Below are positions 47,780 through 60,530 of a stretch of 64,000 nucleotides of DNA, piece by piece. Where the stretch lies: contig WSUB01000041.1 of NCBI GenBank assembly GCA_019633425.1, forward strand, positions 62,001 through 126,000. The letters run 5' to 3'. Made by a program: the position numbers and the translations under genes. A model generated the notes under the pieces. The model was not told where the DNA came from and did not search any database. It saw only the letters and a program-made list of their open reading frames with translations. Every line of letters begins with the position of its first letter. The first letter of the stretch is position 1. The stretch is from Tulasnella sp. 424. Taxonomy: Eukaryota > Basidiomycota > Agaricomycetes > Cantharellales > Tulasnellaceae.

Positions 47780-49316
47780 ATGTCCTCCAGAAGTGAAATC
47801 ACTGAGATCCCCATCATTGACTGGAACCTCATCGGGAATGGTCAGAAGGACCAGTTCCTGTCTCAACTGCGACATGCTTTCGTTGTGGTCGGCTTTGCGT
47901 ACTTAAAGAACCCGCCAGTCGACCCAGTATGTCGCGACAGCTCTACACTCGCCTGCCCTATGCTTATGAGGCTCGCCCCTCTCATTCCAGGCGTTGATTG
48001 ATCGGATGATCAAGTTTGTACCCTGTCTTTTTGATCTTCCTCAAGAGGAAAAGGATGCACTGTCCATGGTCAACTCCCCTCATTTCATGGGCTACAACAG
48101 ACTTGGAAACGAGATAACGAGAGGAAAGGCTGACGCCCGGGAACTGTTTGATTTTGTGACCAATTCGACTTCGACTTGGAAGGAAGGAGATCCTATCTAT
48201 CTGAGGTTTCACGGACTTGCGCAGGTAGCTTATCTTTCCGACACTATCCGCATGCTACTGAATTTATGTAATGATAGTGGCCGGACGAGAACTCCCTTCC
48301 AGGATTTAAGGCAACCGTCATCGAGTACCTTCAACAGCTGGGCAAGCTCGGTTTCGAATTCATGTCCCTGCTTGCCGAGTCTCTTCACCTTCCTCGAGAC
48401 GTCTTTGACAAATTCTATGAGAATCCTAAAGAGAAAAACCCACATTGGTGTAAAGTAAGTGCTTCTACGGCTTTCGGCTACCCGTCGAAAACTCATCTGT
48501 TAGTAAAAGATCGTCAAATACCCGGTTCTGGACCCATCACTGGGAAACCAAGGCGTAGGCCCGCATTATGACTCAAGTTTTTTGACATTGGTGAGGTCAT
48601 CTTCAGCTCAGTTAGGCCAGATGGAACACGCTTGTGCTAATGAGTAAATTGACAGCTGCTTCAAGCGTCTGCTCAACCAGGTTTGCAGGTGCAAAGTCCG
48701 TCTGGCCAGTGGATCAATGCCAACCCAATTCCTGGCACCCTTGTAGTCAACCTTGGTAAAGGTAAATTCTGCACGCTCGAAGCTTCCGCCTAAGCTCCTA
48801 CTTACTCATTCCGGACTTGGCATCGCTCGTCATTCCAGGACTGGAGACAGTAACCCGCGGTGTAGCCAGGGCCACCTGCCATCGTGTGCTCTCACCTGAT
48901 CCAGCGCTCGGGACACGCTATTCCATTCCTTACTTTCAGAAGATCTCGCAGTCAATCTACTTGAATAAGATGACGGTGTTCGAGGAAGGTGTACCCCTTC
49001 CTCCTGACGTAGAAGAGCTTGTTCAATCGCGCTCGCTAGAGGACCTCGATGGTGAGTAGGATTATCAAACTCCGACAGAATAAGGAATGCAATTCTTTCT
49101 ACGTATACGTAGCTGTCAACTACTCAGAATATAGCAGTGAGATCTCTGGCATGGTTCAATTAATCGGTCGTATCAAGTCCGTGACCTTCTCGTTTTCTCC
49201 GGTCTCTCTTCCCCCTCGCACTAACCGGCGATTGATTCATTTTCAGGAGCCACCGCGATGTTGGTGAAAGGCATTATCCAGAGCTGACAGCAGAAATATT
49301 TGGTACAAAGCCTTGA
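47780..49316 (+). CDS. 2-oxoglutarate/Fe(II)-dependent oxygenase, copy C
   Basis: Eight exons (47780-47926, 47991-48224, 48278-48454, 48510-48590, 48656-48761, 48839-49051, 49113-49176, 49247-49316) give 363 residues. Iron and 2-oxoglutarate ligands match copy A (PHYDSSFLTL, CHRVL, RYS). Differences cluster in exon 2 (FVPCLFDLPQEEKDA, KADARELFDFVTN) and in WINANPIPG of exon 5, so the substrate pocket or surface may differ. It ends 37 bp from the stop of the intact alpha-galactosidase on the other strand, so 3' UTRs must overlap. Confidence 0.88.
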
Positions 49317-49353
49317 GTAACGATGTAACGAAGAAGCACCCCTCTCACTATCA

Positions 49354-51378
49354 TTATCCCGCTGTTCGCTGGAGAGTCAGCGCAAGATCATCCGGCCGAA
49401 GTCTCCAAACCTTTGTTTGATGAGGTCGCAAGTGTAATGCCATCCTATTGGTTCCATTGATTCCAAGCGAACGCCCCCGACTCCCACCTTCCTGTTTGGC
49501 CCAAAGATCGTGGGCCGTATATGAGTGGTGCGGCAAGCCAAGCTCAGAAAAGTCAAGAACTGTGGAGTAATTGCGAGGTGAAGCATTGAGCACAGCTAGA
49601 ACCAAGTCCCTATGGTAGATGGGATATTAGTATAGATTGTTGGTTGGAGTGAACCACGTACTCACCCAGCAGATAGAGGACCCAGCCAAACCTGGACGCT
49701 AGTTCCATCCGCTCCATCCACGATTTTGGAAATCCGTTTAGCAGGGATACCGAGGGCATCTTGATTTACGGCGATAATTTCCTTGTTAGTGATGATGGAG
49801 AACGTATCGAGAGACTAGACGAGGGTGGTCGCTGTGAGATCCTGGTCCCAACAGGTGAGATCCTCAACCCACCATTCGGGTCAAGTCGTTCCCGAGGATC
49901 AGGGGACTCTTCAGCAGTGCCCACATGGAGAAATGACTGACTGCAATTGGAAGTATCGTCAGGTGGGCTTCCGAGTAGCCGAGCTGCGAGATTACCAACC
50001 GTATTCGTCATGCGTCATATTGCCATTCCCGACTTCGAGCATGTCAAGGTCGTTCCAACCTGTGATCGGTCCTGCATATTTGTCTAGGGCTGCAGCCCAG
50101 TCAATTATTCGAGTCACGGAGCAGTCTACGTGCAAGGTCCGATCAGCCACTACGCGAACCGAGGGGAAAGACCACATACGATGTCCAAAGTTCGTACAGT
50201 TTCTGATGTCTTCGCAAGGACAGAGTCGGTGGTACCCTGTAAACGCATCGTATATATCCCCTGAAATTCTCCAGCTGTTTGCGATATCCTAAAAGCTCTC
50301 TATGAAACCTCTGCCAACACCATCTAAGCAAACGTTTTCCGTAACTCACGCTGGCCCATTCCCATGGTTGATCCTCGCCCCAGTTGCATATCGCATAGTG
50401 TATGGGTCGATCAGTGGCTTGAAGTGCGTTAGCCATAGCGGCGTAACTGGAATTGCAAGTCATGCATTAGCTATAGCGACATTCACCTTCACCTGAAGAC
50501 GGCTCGCGCACCGTGCATAAGAAAGCTCTTGAGATCCCGCTTGTCCGGCATTAAAGCAATTGTCGTATTCTAAATTTTAGGGCTGTGAGCGTTAAGCATG
50601 ACGGTAAGGTATTCGAGAGGCGCACTCAGGTAGTCGATACCCCATTCTGCATACGTCTTCGCGTCAACATCCTCATATCCAAGGGACCCAAACCTCCCTC
50701 CGCATGTATTCCTGGAATCGGGCGTCAGTTATAGCGCTAATCAGAATAGGACTTGATTAGGCCCACGTTCCAGCATCCGAGTAGATCCCAAACTGGAGAT
50801 ATAGGGGGACTGAGTTCTACGCCCGTTTAGAATGCAGAGAAGGAACGAAGATGCACCTTCAGCCCAAGAGAGTGAATGGCGTCCGCAAGGTGCTTGATAC
50901 CTGAAGGAAACTTGACTGGGTCTGCGAGCGGTACTCTCGTGAGGTTGTCCCGACTGGGCGCATGCCAACCTGGCCCGTGTTTCACTGTTAACGAGAGAAA
51001 ATACGATGCCGTGGTCACACCCACAGTCGTCAATTATAACGTCTTAGGCCAGCAGAATACGTCAGTGTATTTCAAATAAGCATGATGGCGCTGGAACTTA
51101 AGGCTCACATTCGTACCCGACGTCTTTCAGCCCCGTGGCGACGATTGCTTCGGCTGCGGAGAGTACAGTGCTTTCGGAGATGTTACATCCAAAGTGATTC
51201 CAGCTGTTCCAGCCCATCGGCGGCGTGTGGGACTATCAATTTAAATTTCCTTATGTCACGGTTTAGGTCCACGAGGACTCTGAAGGTACGTGCTTACCGC
51301 ATATGGTAGGATGCCGGTGCCAAAAACATGGCCCAGACCAACAAATACGACCAACACTGTCCGAGCGACAGTTGACAT
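49354..51378 (-). CDS. Secreted alpha-galactosidase, glycoside hydrolase family 27
   Basis: Twelve exons (51378-51298, 51232-51109, 51042-51025, 50969-50857, 50792-50767, 50711-50626, 50569-50512, 50446-50350, 50288-50000, 49940-49873, 49814-49666, 49609-49354) sum to 455 codons, 454 residues. Two exons are only 18 and 26 bases. A signal peptide ([16 protein letters not shown]) precedes [35 protein letters not shown] and [21 protein letters not shown]. The nucleophile is D152 in KYDNC; the acid/base is D212 in [19 protein letters not shown] follows, then [15 protein letters not shown] and [13 protein letters not shown]. The C-terminal beta-sandwich contains [21 protein letters not shown] and YTAHDLWAK. 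The enzyme releases terminal alpha-galactose from raffinose-type sugars and galactomannans outside the cell. The final exon border and stop at 49354 are less certain. Confidence 0.85.
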
Positions 51379-51683
51379 CTGGACAGATTTTAGTATTGAT
51401 GATCGAATTCAGCCGGTAGGCAGGACATGCACTGGGAAGTGTGCTGGCTCGAAAGAGGGGAAGAATTAGGGGAAGGTTTGGATGTGGAAGGTCACGGGAA
51501 CCGTGAAACGAGGACAAACATACCCGGACCTCGAATCGATTGCCCCAAAGTTCACGGGATAACCTCAATCGGCTAACCTTCCAAGTACATGGTACATCAC
51601 ATTCAATAGTTCAATAGCTCACGAGCATAGCTAGACATCTATCCAAATTACTCGTTTGGGACTAGGCCGTTGAGTCCAGAGCT
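51379..51683. other. Intergenic region upstream of the alpha-galactosidase
   Basis: About 300 bp between the alpha-galactosidase start and the stop of the next F-box gene; no coding signal. Confidence 0.5.
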
Positions 51684-53128
51684 CTAGCATGCCCACTTGC
51701 CACTGCGACCCCGCCGCCAAGTCACCCCATTCCTCAAAGACACCTCACACAGTGGAGTCGTGCTCGTGTAAATTGCAAGGTGTTCGAGAAATACCTCCTC
51801 CGCTTCTTGAGCCGCTGGATCGTTGGTGTCTGACTCTTGGTGAAGAACCAATCTCTTGAGATGAGGCAGACGTCGAATCGTTTCTGCTAGACTCGAGTTC
51901 ATATGTGTCTATTTTAACGTGGCATTGGTCGGTTCAAAGCTCCTAGAGGGGTTCAGGCTGCATTTGGATAACGTACCTGGCGTGCATCACGTCGGGCATT
52001 CCGAAAGAACACCTCGAGCTCTGCGAGTGAAGGGAATAACTCTGCAAGATAGGCCAGACTCTCTTCTGAGTTCCATAGGATGTTCCGGAGATCCAGTCTC
52101 CGTAGTGTCCGTGGCATGGTCTGGAGGAGTTCCTTCGTTAGATTTTGGCCACTTGCGTCGGTAACACTCATTGACTCCAACGAGCGTTGCGGACCAAATA
52201 AAACAGCTACTGCAAATGGCGCCCTCAAATGCCTTAATCCTGGGACCAACGATGCCGGTGGAGCCGGACCAACTCCGCTACCCCATGAACTAACGCCTGC
52301 GCGTCCCGTTACTGAGAGCGTTGAGAGATTTGGACATGCAGATAGGAATCGCCACAGTGCTTCCAAATCACTGGGGCGTGCTATTGTCGTTGCAAAGTCG
52401 GCGAGGTTGTAAAAGACGGCGTTTGTGGGAGGAATGACGAGTCTATAAACGAAAGGCGAAATCGTGGTGCTGATGTGTAAGTGGAGTAGCTGTGGGCTGA
52501 GGGCTAGTTGGGATATTATCTCAGCCGTCAACGGAGATGAAGAATGGATTTCGTTGATGGTCATATGTTTGATATGAAGCCCGAGATGCGCATCCGGGGT
52601 CAGGCCGGGGTCGTCGAGATAACACACATTCCAACAACGGAACTCGGTGAGCTCCTGGAGGCTGTAGATTTGCTTGTGCATCTTCGGAGTAATAACCATA
52701 TGTTCTATCTCCAGCCGAGTAAGACGCTCCATTTGGAGGAACAAGCGTTCTGCGATGACTGCCAACTTTCCGACTGGCGAGTCGGTCGGTTCGTTGCGGT
52801 TTGGTATGCGGATGTAAAGATGATGGACCCAGGTTTTAGCGGTTGGGTTCAGAAGAAAGACGTTCTCCAGGCGTTCAGCGACTTGAAGTGGATCCGTATC
52901 ATTCTTGGTGTCGAGAGGGAATGTGGCAGTATCGCTGAGGGAGACCGACCGGAAAAGGTATGGCTGAGATATGTCTCGGAGAAGATGACTCGTCAAGCAC
53001 ATCTGCTTCAAGGTGAAGCTGACGTGTGATAATAGCCTATGTCCTCGGTACCCTCCTTCGACGAGCTTCTCTACGACGAGGACTAGCAGTTCGGGAGGGA
53101 GTGAGGGCCCAGCATTCTCGGGAGACAT
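51684..53128 (-). CDS. F-box/LRR-like protein
   Basis: Two exons (53128-51977, 51908-51684) give 458 residues. The N-terminus LPPELLVLVVEKLVE, followed by LKQMCLTSHLLRDISQPYLF, has the F-box layout. The body has leucine-rich stretches (MERLTRLEIEHMVI, LSPQLLHLHISTTISPF, LVPGLRHLRAPFAV, RTLRRLDLRNILWNSEESL, FPSLAELEVFF) and the second exon continues IRRLPHLKRLVLHQES. It ends WRRGRSGKWAC, like the gene at 33535-34958. The ATG at 53128 is the first in the frame. A function in SCF ubiquitin ligases is inferred from the family only. Confidence 0.72.
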
Positions 53129-56100
53129 CTGCCGACAGTCCAACGTGAAGTCAACAGAGTATTGCTACACGAGAAGCTCTAGCAACGTACATTGTAGGCG
53201 AGAGGGCCAGGACCCTGGTCATGAAAGGATTTTCTCTGAGTGCGGCTAATTGGATTGGAATTTCGCCTGGGTTACGATTACGTCATCTCATGTTAGATTT
53301 CGACTTGCTTTTTCCTAGCCGATTTCAAAGACTGCACATCCATAACATAGACCTATATTTGCAGTATGACTATGTTAAAAGGGTGGTTTAGTGGTAATTC
53401 GGCTCGGCAAAGTTACACGGCACCCCCAAACTACTTGCGTTGGAATGGCTCCGTTTCGAGAGGTCTCGCGTGTTGTAGGCAGCGGACGCATTTAGCCAAC
53501 GGTTTATCTCCCCGATCACCAAGAGGGTATCCAAGCTCGAGCGACCCAATCAGGTTGAGTCGCTTCACATGTCATTGGTTGTAATCTTTAGCTTCTGGTT
53601 CCGAGTCCAGTAGCTGTGTCGTCAGGGCGGACTTGAAAACGGCCCTTCCCTGTCCGGCTTTGCGATCTGTAGAAGTGACATGCAGAATAAAACTTCGACA
53701 GGTGCTTGGGATTGGATTTCATATGATTTCCCAAAGAGGAGATCGGGGGAGATTCTTGCGGGAGCTGACTCGTCTCCTCGGACGTCGGATTAAGTCCGTC
53801 GTCCACACCTTAACGAAATTGATGTCCTCGACAAGACAACTCCTAAGAAGCATCAGGATTCCTGAGGAAGGTCGTGTGTTTCCGTAGATCTTCGGATGAT
53901 ATTCAGGGAACGTTCAAAGGGTTCTCAATTGCGGCGAAGGTATGACGTCAGGTGCGTCCGGTTTCGACGTCGTTTCGAGTCTGGACGCGCGGAATTTCGA
54001 AGTTCTGTCAGAAAGCATCCCGACCGTCGAGCTGCAGGGGCTTTGAGAAGATCCGTCGTCCCCAGTAGATCTGGACAAAGAGGATCGGATCGAATGTCGT
54101 CCCTTCTTCCTTCGCGTTGGCGAACGGGGGAGGGATGAACGCGTCTTAGCCGAGGACATCGCACTCTAGGGTTGGCTCGCATCCAGACTGACATGGCCAG
54201 AATACAGGAGTCTGGAATGACTTGTAACTGATCGGATGTTGAGACCGACGGAGTGCCGGAGGTCCCAGAGCCCTTGAAGCCTGGGCAATTCCTTTGGGGG
54301 CGAAAATGCTTTCAGGAGCAGGTCTCTCCCTCAAAAGAAAGTGTCAAGATTACGAGCCAAACCGGTCCAAGTATATTTTCCTCATTAGTTTAATCGAGCC
54401 ACATTCTACTCACTTACTCAGCTGAGAGTTTAAGGGAGTTGTCAATGCCGGTCCCAATAGTTCATCGGAACACCGCGAGGAGAAACGAACTCAGCACGCG
54501 CATATTCCACGCTCAGGATGCGTCGAATTATTCATTTCTTGGTGTATCTACACGAGGCAAAATCAAAGCACACGATGCAATTCACCCGAACGGGTTCGAT
54601 TCAAAGGAAGTTACCGCGCCTTGGCGCTATTACTGGCACTTTTAGAGTCAGAAGATAGCGATGCAAACACAATTATTACAAAGACATCCCCGTATTCCCC
54701 CGAACCTTGAGGCTTTCAGAATTCTGACAGGTGGAGTGATCGAGGTAACCCCCAATTTGACCCCGCGAGTGTCGCGCCTCCCCAAGCCAAGTTAAAAGTG
54801 AAGCAGATTGGAACGTGTTTTATGTCCCGGACGCCCCAGATTTATCGCGCTTACTATCAAAATGAGCTTCAAATGCAGTGTGGCCGTCGTCTCTGTGCGT
54901 TATTGCAAACGGAATTGGCACCGGCATCCGACGCGGCCCATGACCCCAAGTAGACCGAATCTGGGGATCGGAATCAACCGTTTCCAGGCTGGAGTGAAAA
55001 AGGGGGTAGAAACGATACAACGGAGCCTCAACGACGCGCTATCCACTCTGCCGGTGTTCTTGGCCTAAACCACGGAAGTGGTTGCCGTAAACACTCCTGT
55101 GTCCGAGGCGGCTGCGATCTTCCATTTTTCATTTAAACCAATCACGAGTACCGCGTAGGGGACTGAGAAGAATGAAAATGTGGAACGTATGACCTGAATA
55201 GCATCGTTATTCCAGACAGGATGTTGGGGGGCGATGGGATGTTGGCTGCAAACAACAGGGATATCTGGATGCAGGAGGCAAGGCGAGGAATTTCAGTCAG
55301 AAACCTACTTTCGTGTCCAAATTTGAGCAACGTTATCAGACTTAGTCTCCCCTTAAACCATTCCAAGGTGGAATAGTAGGGTTGAGATGTCCGGGGGAGG
55401 ACCTTGAGCTTACGCAGAAGGCGTTTCCGGTTTAAGGCTCTTCAATTTGGAATCGTCCATGATAAGATGTAATATTCCAAAACAAAGGAATGGTGCGAGC
55501 GATGAGACTTGGAACGACATGGATTGCGCAATTGGCGCAATCGATCACGGGTGTGCGATGGATGATTCGGATGGCGCCATCGGTTAGCGCATGGTGTTGG
55601 TGCTGTTCGAAACGGGGATGATAAGGAGGTTGCGATGAGATGACACCGAAAAACGCCGCATTAGATCAGCATTTGCTGACCTAACCACCCCTTTTCATTT
55701 CGAACACTCTTTCTTCTTCCGTCGATCTACGCTTGTTTCTGCCCATTTCAGTCTTCTCCAACGTTTTCCGTCGGCTCGTTGCTCAAATGTGTATCAACCA
55801 TCAAGGATCGATCGTGTCGATGAAATTCGGGACTTTCCTGAGGTGCTGGAGATGATCAATTCGTTGTCCGAATCGATTTCGATGCTTACGGCAGCGTCCT
55901 CCAAATGCCGACCTTTTTTGTCATTGAACCCGGCAACGCCACTGCTTCCCGAAGGTTCCGAAGTTTGGAACTCCTTCTAAAAAAAAGGCCCGAACTTTGA
56001 CGTCGGCAAGGGTGACCCGCCTTTTGCGCCTCGATATGTGTCCTGTGCAACGCGCTCTACCCTGTTCTATTCAGTATCAGAAAACCCTCTCTCCACGAAG

Positions 56101-58278
56101 CTATACCTCGGCGCATGCTTGAACAGACTCCATGGATGAGACCAGGACTATTCCGCGTTGGGAATGTCTGTTCCCCCAACTTCTTTGCGATTTACCCCCT
56201 TCACTCGAAAGCGCCTGGCAACGTAGCCCAATCAGGCATGCGTGACGGCATCAGAAAGGCGTGCCTGGTGCACAGGCGCTATCCGTCCCTGCTTGAGCGA
56301 CCATATGGTTCAGTTCTCGACGTAATATGGGGCCAGGTTCCAACAGCTCACAATCGCCAGCTGTGTTTTTCTTGTCGTAATCAACAAAAGAGCAAAGCAG
56401 TGAGGCATTCCTTTTTGATGTAGTCACTGTGGCGTTTTATTGAAACACCCAAAAAACCTGGAATGGGCTCCAATATTTGATGCAAGCTTTTGGAATGACA
56501 TGATTATTTGGGATGACGGCGCTGGAGCGGCGGGAATCGCTTCCGTTGTCCCTAGATCTCTTTCCCTCGGGGAGGGGGCCGAATCCCGACAACAACCCAC
56601 TCGTCATCTCCCAACCCTTGTTTTTTTGTTCGCCTCGCTTGCTTTGTCGTTAACTGCGGAGGCTCGCAGCGTGCCACCAACGGGCTTGAAACACCCGTAT
56701 AGCAAAATGGCCGCTTGTTTAATCACCGACTGGCTCGGCGACTTAACGCCTTAAACCTACTTGGGCTGTTTTGTAAAGGTGCGTGGCGCGCATGCACACG
56801 CGCCTCCGCGGAATTAGCCGCGCAGCCCTTTCGTGACGATTGGTGGGTGGGTGCATCGTCCGTTCGCCGCATCCATCCCAAGATGCGCCGTCCCGAGAAT
56901 CCGACGAAGTCTCCACTGAATCTCTTCCCCCCCCATTCCGGGACGTTATACGATCTTTGGGTTGGAGCCGGAAGGTCATGCGGATCTTGAAATTGACGTG
57001 CAGTCTCCGATTGAAATTTTTTTAAAGAGAGTGCGATCGGTGGCGATCGTCCGTAGAAGGCCCGTGCAATCGAGCGAGGACCCAGGACCGCAGAACGTGT
57101 CGCATGACGTTTTCACAAGTGGATTTCTTGTTGTACGGGGAGTTGTTCGATTGTCATATGACGTTTGGGCGGTCTTCAAGGCGGAACTTCCACCGCTCTT
57201 TGTCTGAGAGGAAATGCGCCCCCCCAGTTCGCGGCGTCCAGACCCACCCGCCCGACCAAAGAACAAAAGAGAACACCGAGGGCAGGGGAGAAGTAGCAAG
57301 GGCAAAGCGCGCTGCCGCCTCACCCGCTCTCGAATGCATCTCGGCCCCAGCACAAGACCCAACCCCCTCGTCGTATACATCCGCTCGCGGCTCAGTTCGC
57401 AGTCCAATCGCAGTTAAGTCGTTCCACTCTCGCCTAGAACGCGGATCCCTACGAAACCACTATGTGAGATTCCAGACTGTGTGTGCCCATTATGTATTCA
57501 GCAAAACCGTCCCCCCAAGTCCTCCGGCCATGGGGGGGAGGGGGATCTGGACCTCCTTCGGCGAGACGCTCGCGAGGGAGAAGAGCTCCCGCCGCGCGCG
57601 TGAGCGCTTCACCCACCCACTGCTGTATATTCTTTCTCCTAAACTTGCGTTTTGGCGTCTTTTTCGGCTTTTCAGAGGGGTTTAATGAGAACATTTTCGG
57701 TGTCAGGCGGATTTCATTCACTAGGGCGACGGACCCCGATACGTAATAGTTCCGCGGACGGGTGATGATCGTGAGCGAAGCTGTCGTTCACTTCGAAGAA
57801 CGACTGAATACCAGGCATGTCGAAACAAGTGGGGGACTTAGGGTTGCTTTGGAAGAAGTTCTATTGTTGGACAACGCGGGAAGGGGAGAAAAAAATGTCT
57901 GAGTTAGATTGGAAAAAAATTGAGAAATTTGTGGTATTATACAACGCGGTAACACAGGGAAACATTCTTCACGTAGTAGTAGCGTCGGGGCATTCTTCTC
58001 ATTCATAGAGAGAGAAAAAAGAACAATGAGCTAACTAAGGGGGAAGGGGCAATGCGAGGGGGAAAAGTCGGATGCGCAGATGCTACAGGTAAATAAGAGA
58101 TGCGAATGCAAAAGAAAACAGGAACGAAAACAACAGGATAGCGGAGAGGGAAGACATCATAGAGACATGCATAGTAGCGGTTCGTCTGACGAGGGTAGTA
58201 GCGGGTTCTATGGCCCGGTCATTGCATCGAGAAAGACAAGGAAAGAAAGAAAAGAAAAAGAAACAGAAACAGAGGAGA
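53129..58278. other. Gene-poor region, nothing recognised
   Basis: About 5.1 kb. Frames of up to about 190 codons (57104-57685 plus) have irregular, low-complexity composition and no domain. An imperfect palindrome lies at 55526-55545. No tRNA, transposon terminal repeat or retroelement domain was seen. A homopurine stretch (58080-58280) flanks the next gene. Confidence 0.5.
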
Positions 58279-60530
58279 TCATGACCACGCCGCAGGAGTA
58301 TATTCCACTGCCTGCTGCTGCCCTGGTACGATACTATCGAATACCTCTCCTGGTCCGGCTCCGCCCGCGAACTGCTGCCCAGCGCCGATGGTCTTCTGCG
58401 GAGGACCAATACCGTAGCTTGGGGAGTTCAAGCTCTCCGATGTCGCCAATCCAGTGGAATAATCAAAGGAGATCGTCGAGGACGAGTTGGCTTGTTCCCA
58501 GCTCCCTGGGAGACCCGATGGCGGTACAGCTGCGCGGGGTTGGTGCATGGTTAATGTCGGAGAGGTCTTCATTGGGGCTGGCTCCGAGGACAGTGGGCGG
58601 TTGGGGAAGTAGGAAGAGGACCCGGAAGAAGACGAGGAGGAAGGTAATCCTGAGGGAACTGCGAACGGGCTGGGGAGGTTTCCTGGAACGTATGGTGCAC
58701 CGTTGGATGGAGGGAACGGTGGTGTGGACGTTGCACCCTGTCCGCTTGAAGGCGAGTTATAGTATCCTGCCGAGTTCCAGGTCCCGAAAGTAGCGCTGTT
58801 ATCGCCTTGGTACAACAGGGGGGGTAGTGTAGCCCTCCTTCCGGGCACCTGACTCTGGTTCGCTGGTGGAACGGCGGATTGAACCATTTCGGGGTGATGT
58901 TGGATATGAGAGGGGAGTTGGGACAGTGATCGGCCCGAATTACCGTACGATGCTGAGGAGGAAGAGGAAGGGAGGGAACCAGGAACCAATGGAGAAGAGC
59001 CGAATTTGCCACCCATGTTGTTCTGTTGTTGGGGCGAGACGCCAGGCCAGTTCGCTGGGGCGAGGTAAGGGGATTGCTGACTCCAAGTACTGCTCGCTGG
59101 GGAGCTCGAGTTCGAACCTCCTGTCGTGCTAGTTCCGCCTGCGGATAGGCCCGGAACCTTGCTCGAGGTGGAAGAGGCAGAACGAGAGGAGTCGACGGAA
59201 ATCAAGGACCCTCGTCGTCCGCCGTCCAAAGCGCTTGGGATGGGGTTGGATGAATCGTACGACCTCCAGTCGGCTGTAGGGAGACCGGATAATGAGAGCG
59301 ATCGCTGGTTATTACCGCCAGCGCCCATAAAATCCGAGGAGGTTGACATGGCCGAGGGAGGAGAGAGCGCGGAGAGGTTGAAGGCTGGACCACCCATCGC
59401 GTCGAAGCGGGTATGAATGCCCTCGATAGTCATAGGTCGGCCACGGTTGTACGCTCCTGCGTTAATAGCAGAGAGCGTGTACGAGGGGTTGGTGGGGGAG
59501 GAACCGCTTGGTGGGGGGAGGAAGAATCCTCGTTCGGTGTTGGCGCTGCCGCTGGACGACCCACCCGAGTTATTATCATCCTGTGGCGAGCCAAAAGAGG
59601 ATGGCGTGCGGAGTTGTTGACCAGGGTGGTGGTAGCTGGTCTCCCAAGGTAAAGAACCAAAGGGTACTGAAGGATCAAAGACGGGTTGCAATGGTGGACT
59701 GGGGAAAGTGCGGAGCGGCGAGTTTTCGTCGATGGGACTTTCTCGTAGTCCGATTTCCTCGTCGTCGTCGTCTGCGGTGGCGTTGGAACGGTGCTCGGAG
59801 AGGGAGCCTCGACGAGCGCGGGAGGAGGAGGATCCCTTGGATTTGCGGGACATGGATGACTTAAAGGTTTGGTCTGGTACAATGATGGTGCGAAGGAGAG
59901 GATCTTCGTCGGGGGTGATGAGGTTGTCTGCATTGCCATCGTCCTTGAAGTAAGCCTGGGTAATGGAAGGGTGAGTAAGTTGCCTGGGTGAAATGGTTTC
60001 CGGATCAATGAACTAACAGTCAAATGCCACTTCTGAATATCAACGCCGTTCTGGATAAGCGTAGCAGAGTATGTCTGCTTTGAAAGGCCTCCGGGGAGAG
60101 GGGGGAGACGTTTCTTTCGTGGTTGCTTGACACGCCTGTGCAATTCAAGGCTCAGCTAACTGCGGCATGTAAACCCCCTGTAAATGGGTACTGACCTTTC
60201 ACCAGCTTTCTGCTGTGCTTTGCGCCTTAGAAAGGCGTCTGTATCCTCTGGCATCTCGTCGTACATGAGGAAAGGCCCTCGTACTCTTGATGGACTCCAG
60301 TTGTGACCGTCTGTCCAGCGTTCCAAGGAACCTTCACGATCTGCCCAGACAAAGACTTGACCTGCATGGAGGGCTTGTTGTTCTGGACCAGTGAGACGTT
60401 TGCGGATGAGCGGGAGATGACCTTGACGGACTGCCTGGAAGAGGATGTGTGCGTCGTGCGAGTCTCGGAGACGGAGATGAGAGTGGGTGGCGTTGCCGTG
60501 TGGATGGGATTGCGGGTTGTGATGCTGCAT
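58279..60530 (-). CDS. Gti1/Pac2 family (WOPR) transcription factor
   Basis: Three exons (60530-60196, 60135-60018, 59955-58279) give 709 residues. WOPRa spans about residues 20-110 with DAHILFQAVRQGHLPLI, KRLTGPEQQALHAGQVFVW and RWTDGHNWSPSRVRGPFLMY. WOPRb follows from about 125 with KQTYSATLIQNGVDIQKWHL and AYFKDDGNADNLITPDEDP. The C-terminal 500 residues are Ser/Gly/Pro/Asn-rich, likely a disordered activation region. The start 60530 is the first ATG of the frame that keeps the whole domain. Fungal WOPR proteins (Wor1, Ryp1, Pac2, Gti1) bind DNA and act as master switches of morphology, conidiation and virulence. The unusually long, gene-free upstream region resembles that of Candida WOR1. 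Confidence 0.92.

Larger units (their letters stand above)
41600..51060. repeat. Tandem array of 2OG oxygenase and GH27 alpha-galactosidase units
   Basis: Three oxygenase genes on plus (ATGs at 41795, 44653, 47780) alternate with alpha-galactosidase sequence on minus. The spacings are 2858 and 3127 bp; the second includes 177 bp of gap-related sequence. Promoter regions upstream of the second and third oxygenases are close copies of each other (gacccgagagaccgc). Confidence 0.85.

Noticed and set aside
55526..55545. Imperfect palindrome attgcgcaattggcgcaat
   Set aside because: Short, alone, with no flanking gene or repeat partner; likely chance.
57104..57685. 193-codon frame in the gene-poor region
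   Set aside because: Competing frames of similar length on both strands and no domain; GC-rich chance frame.
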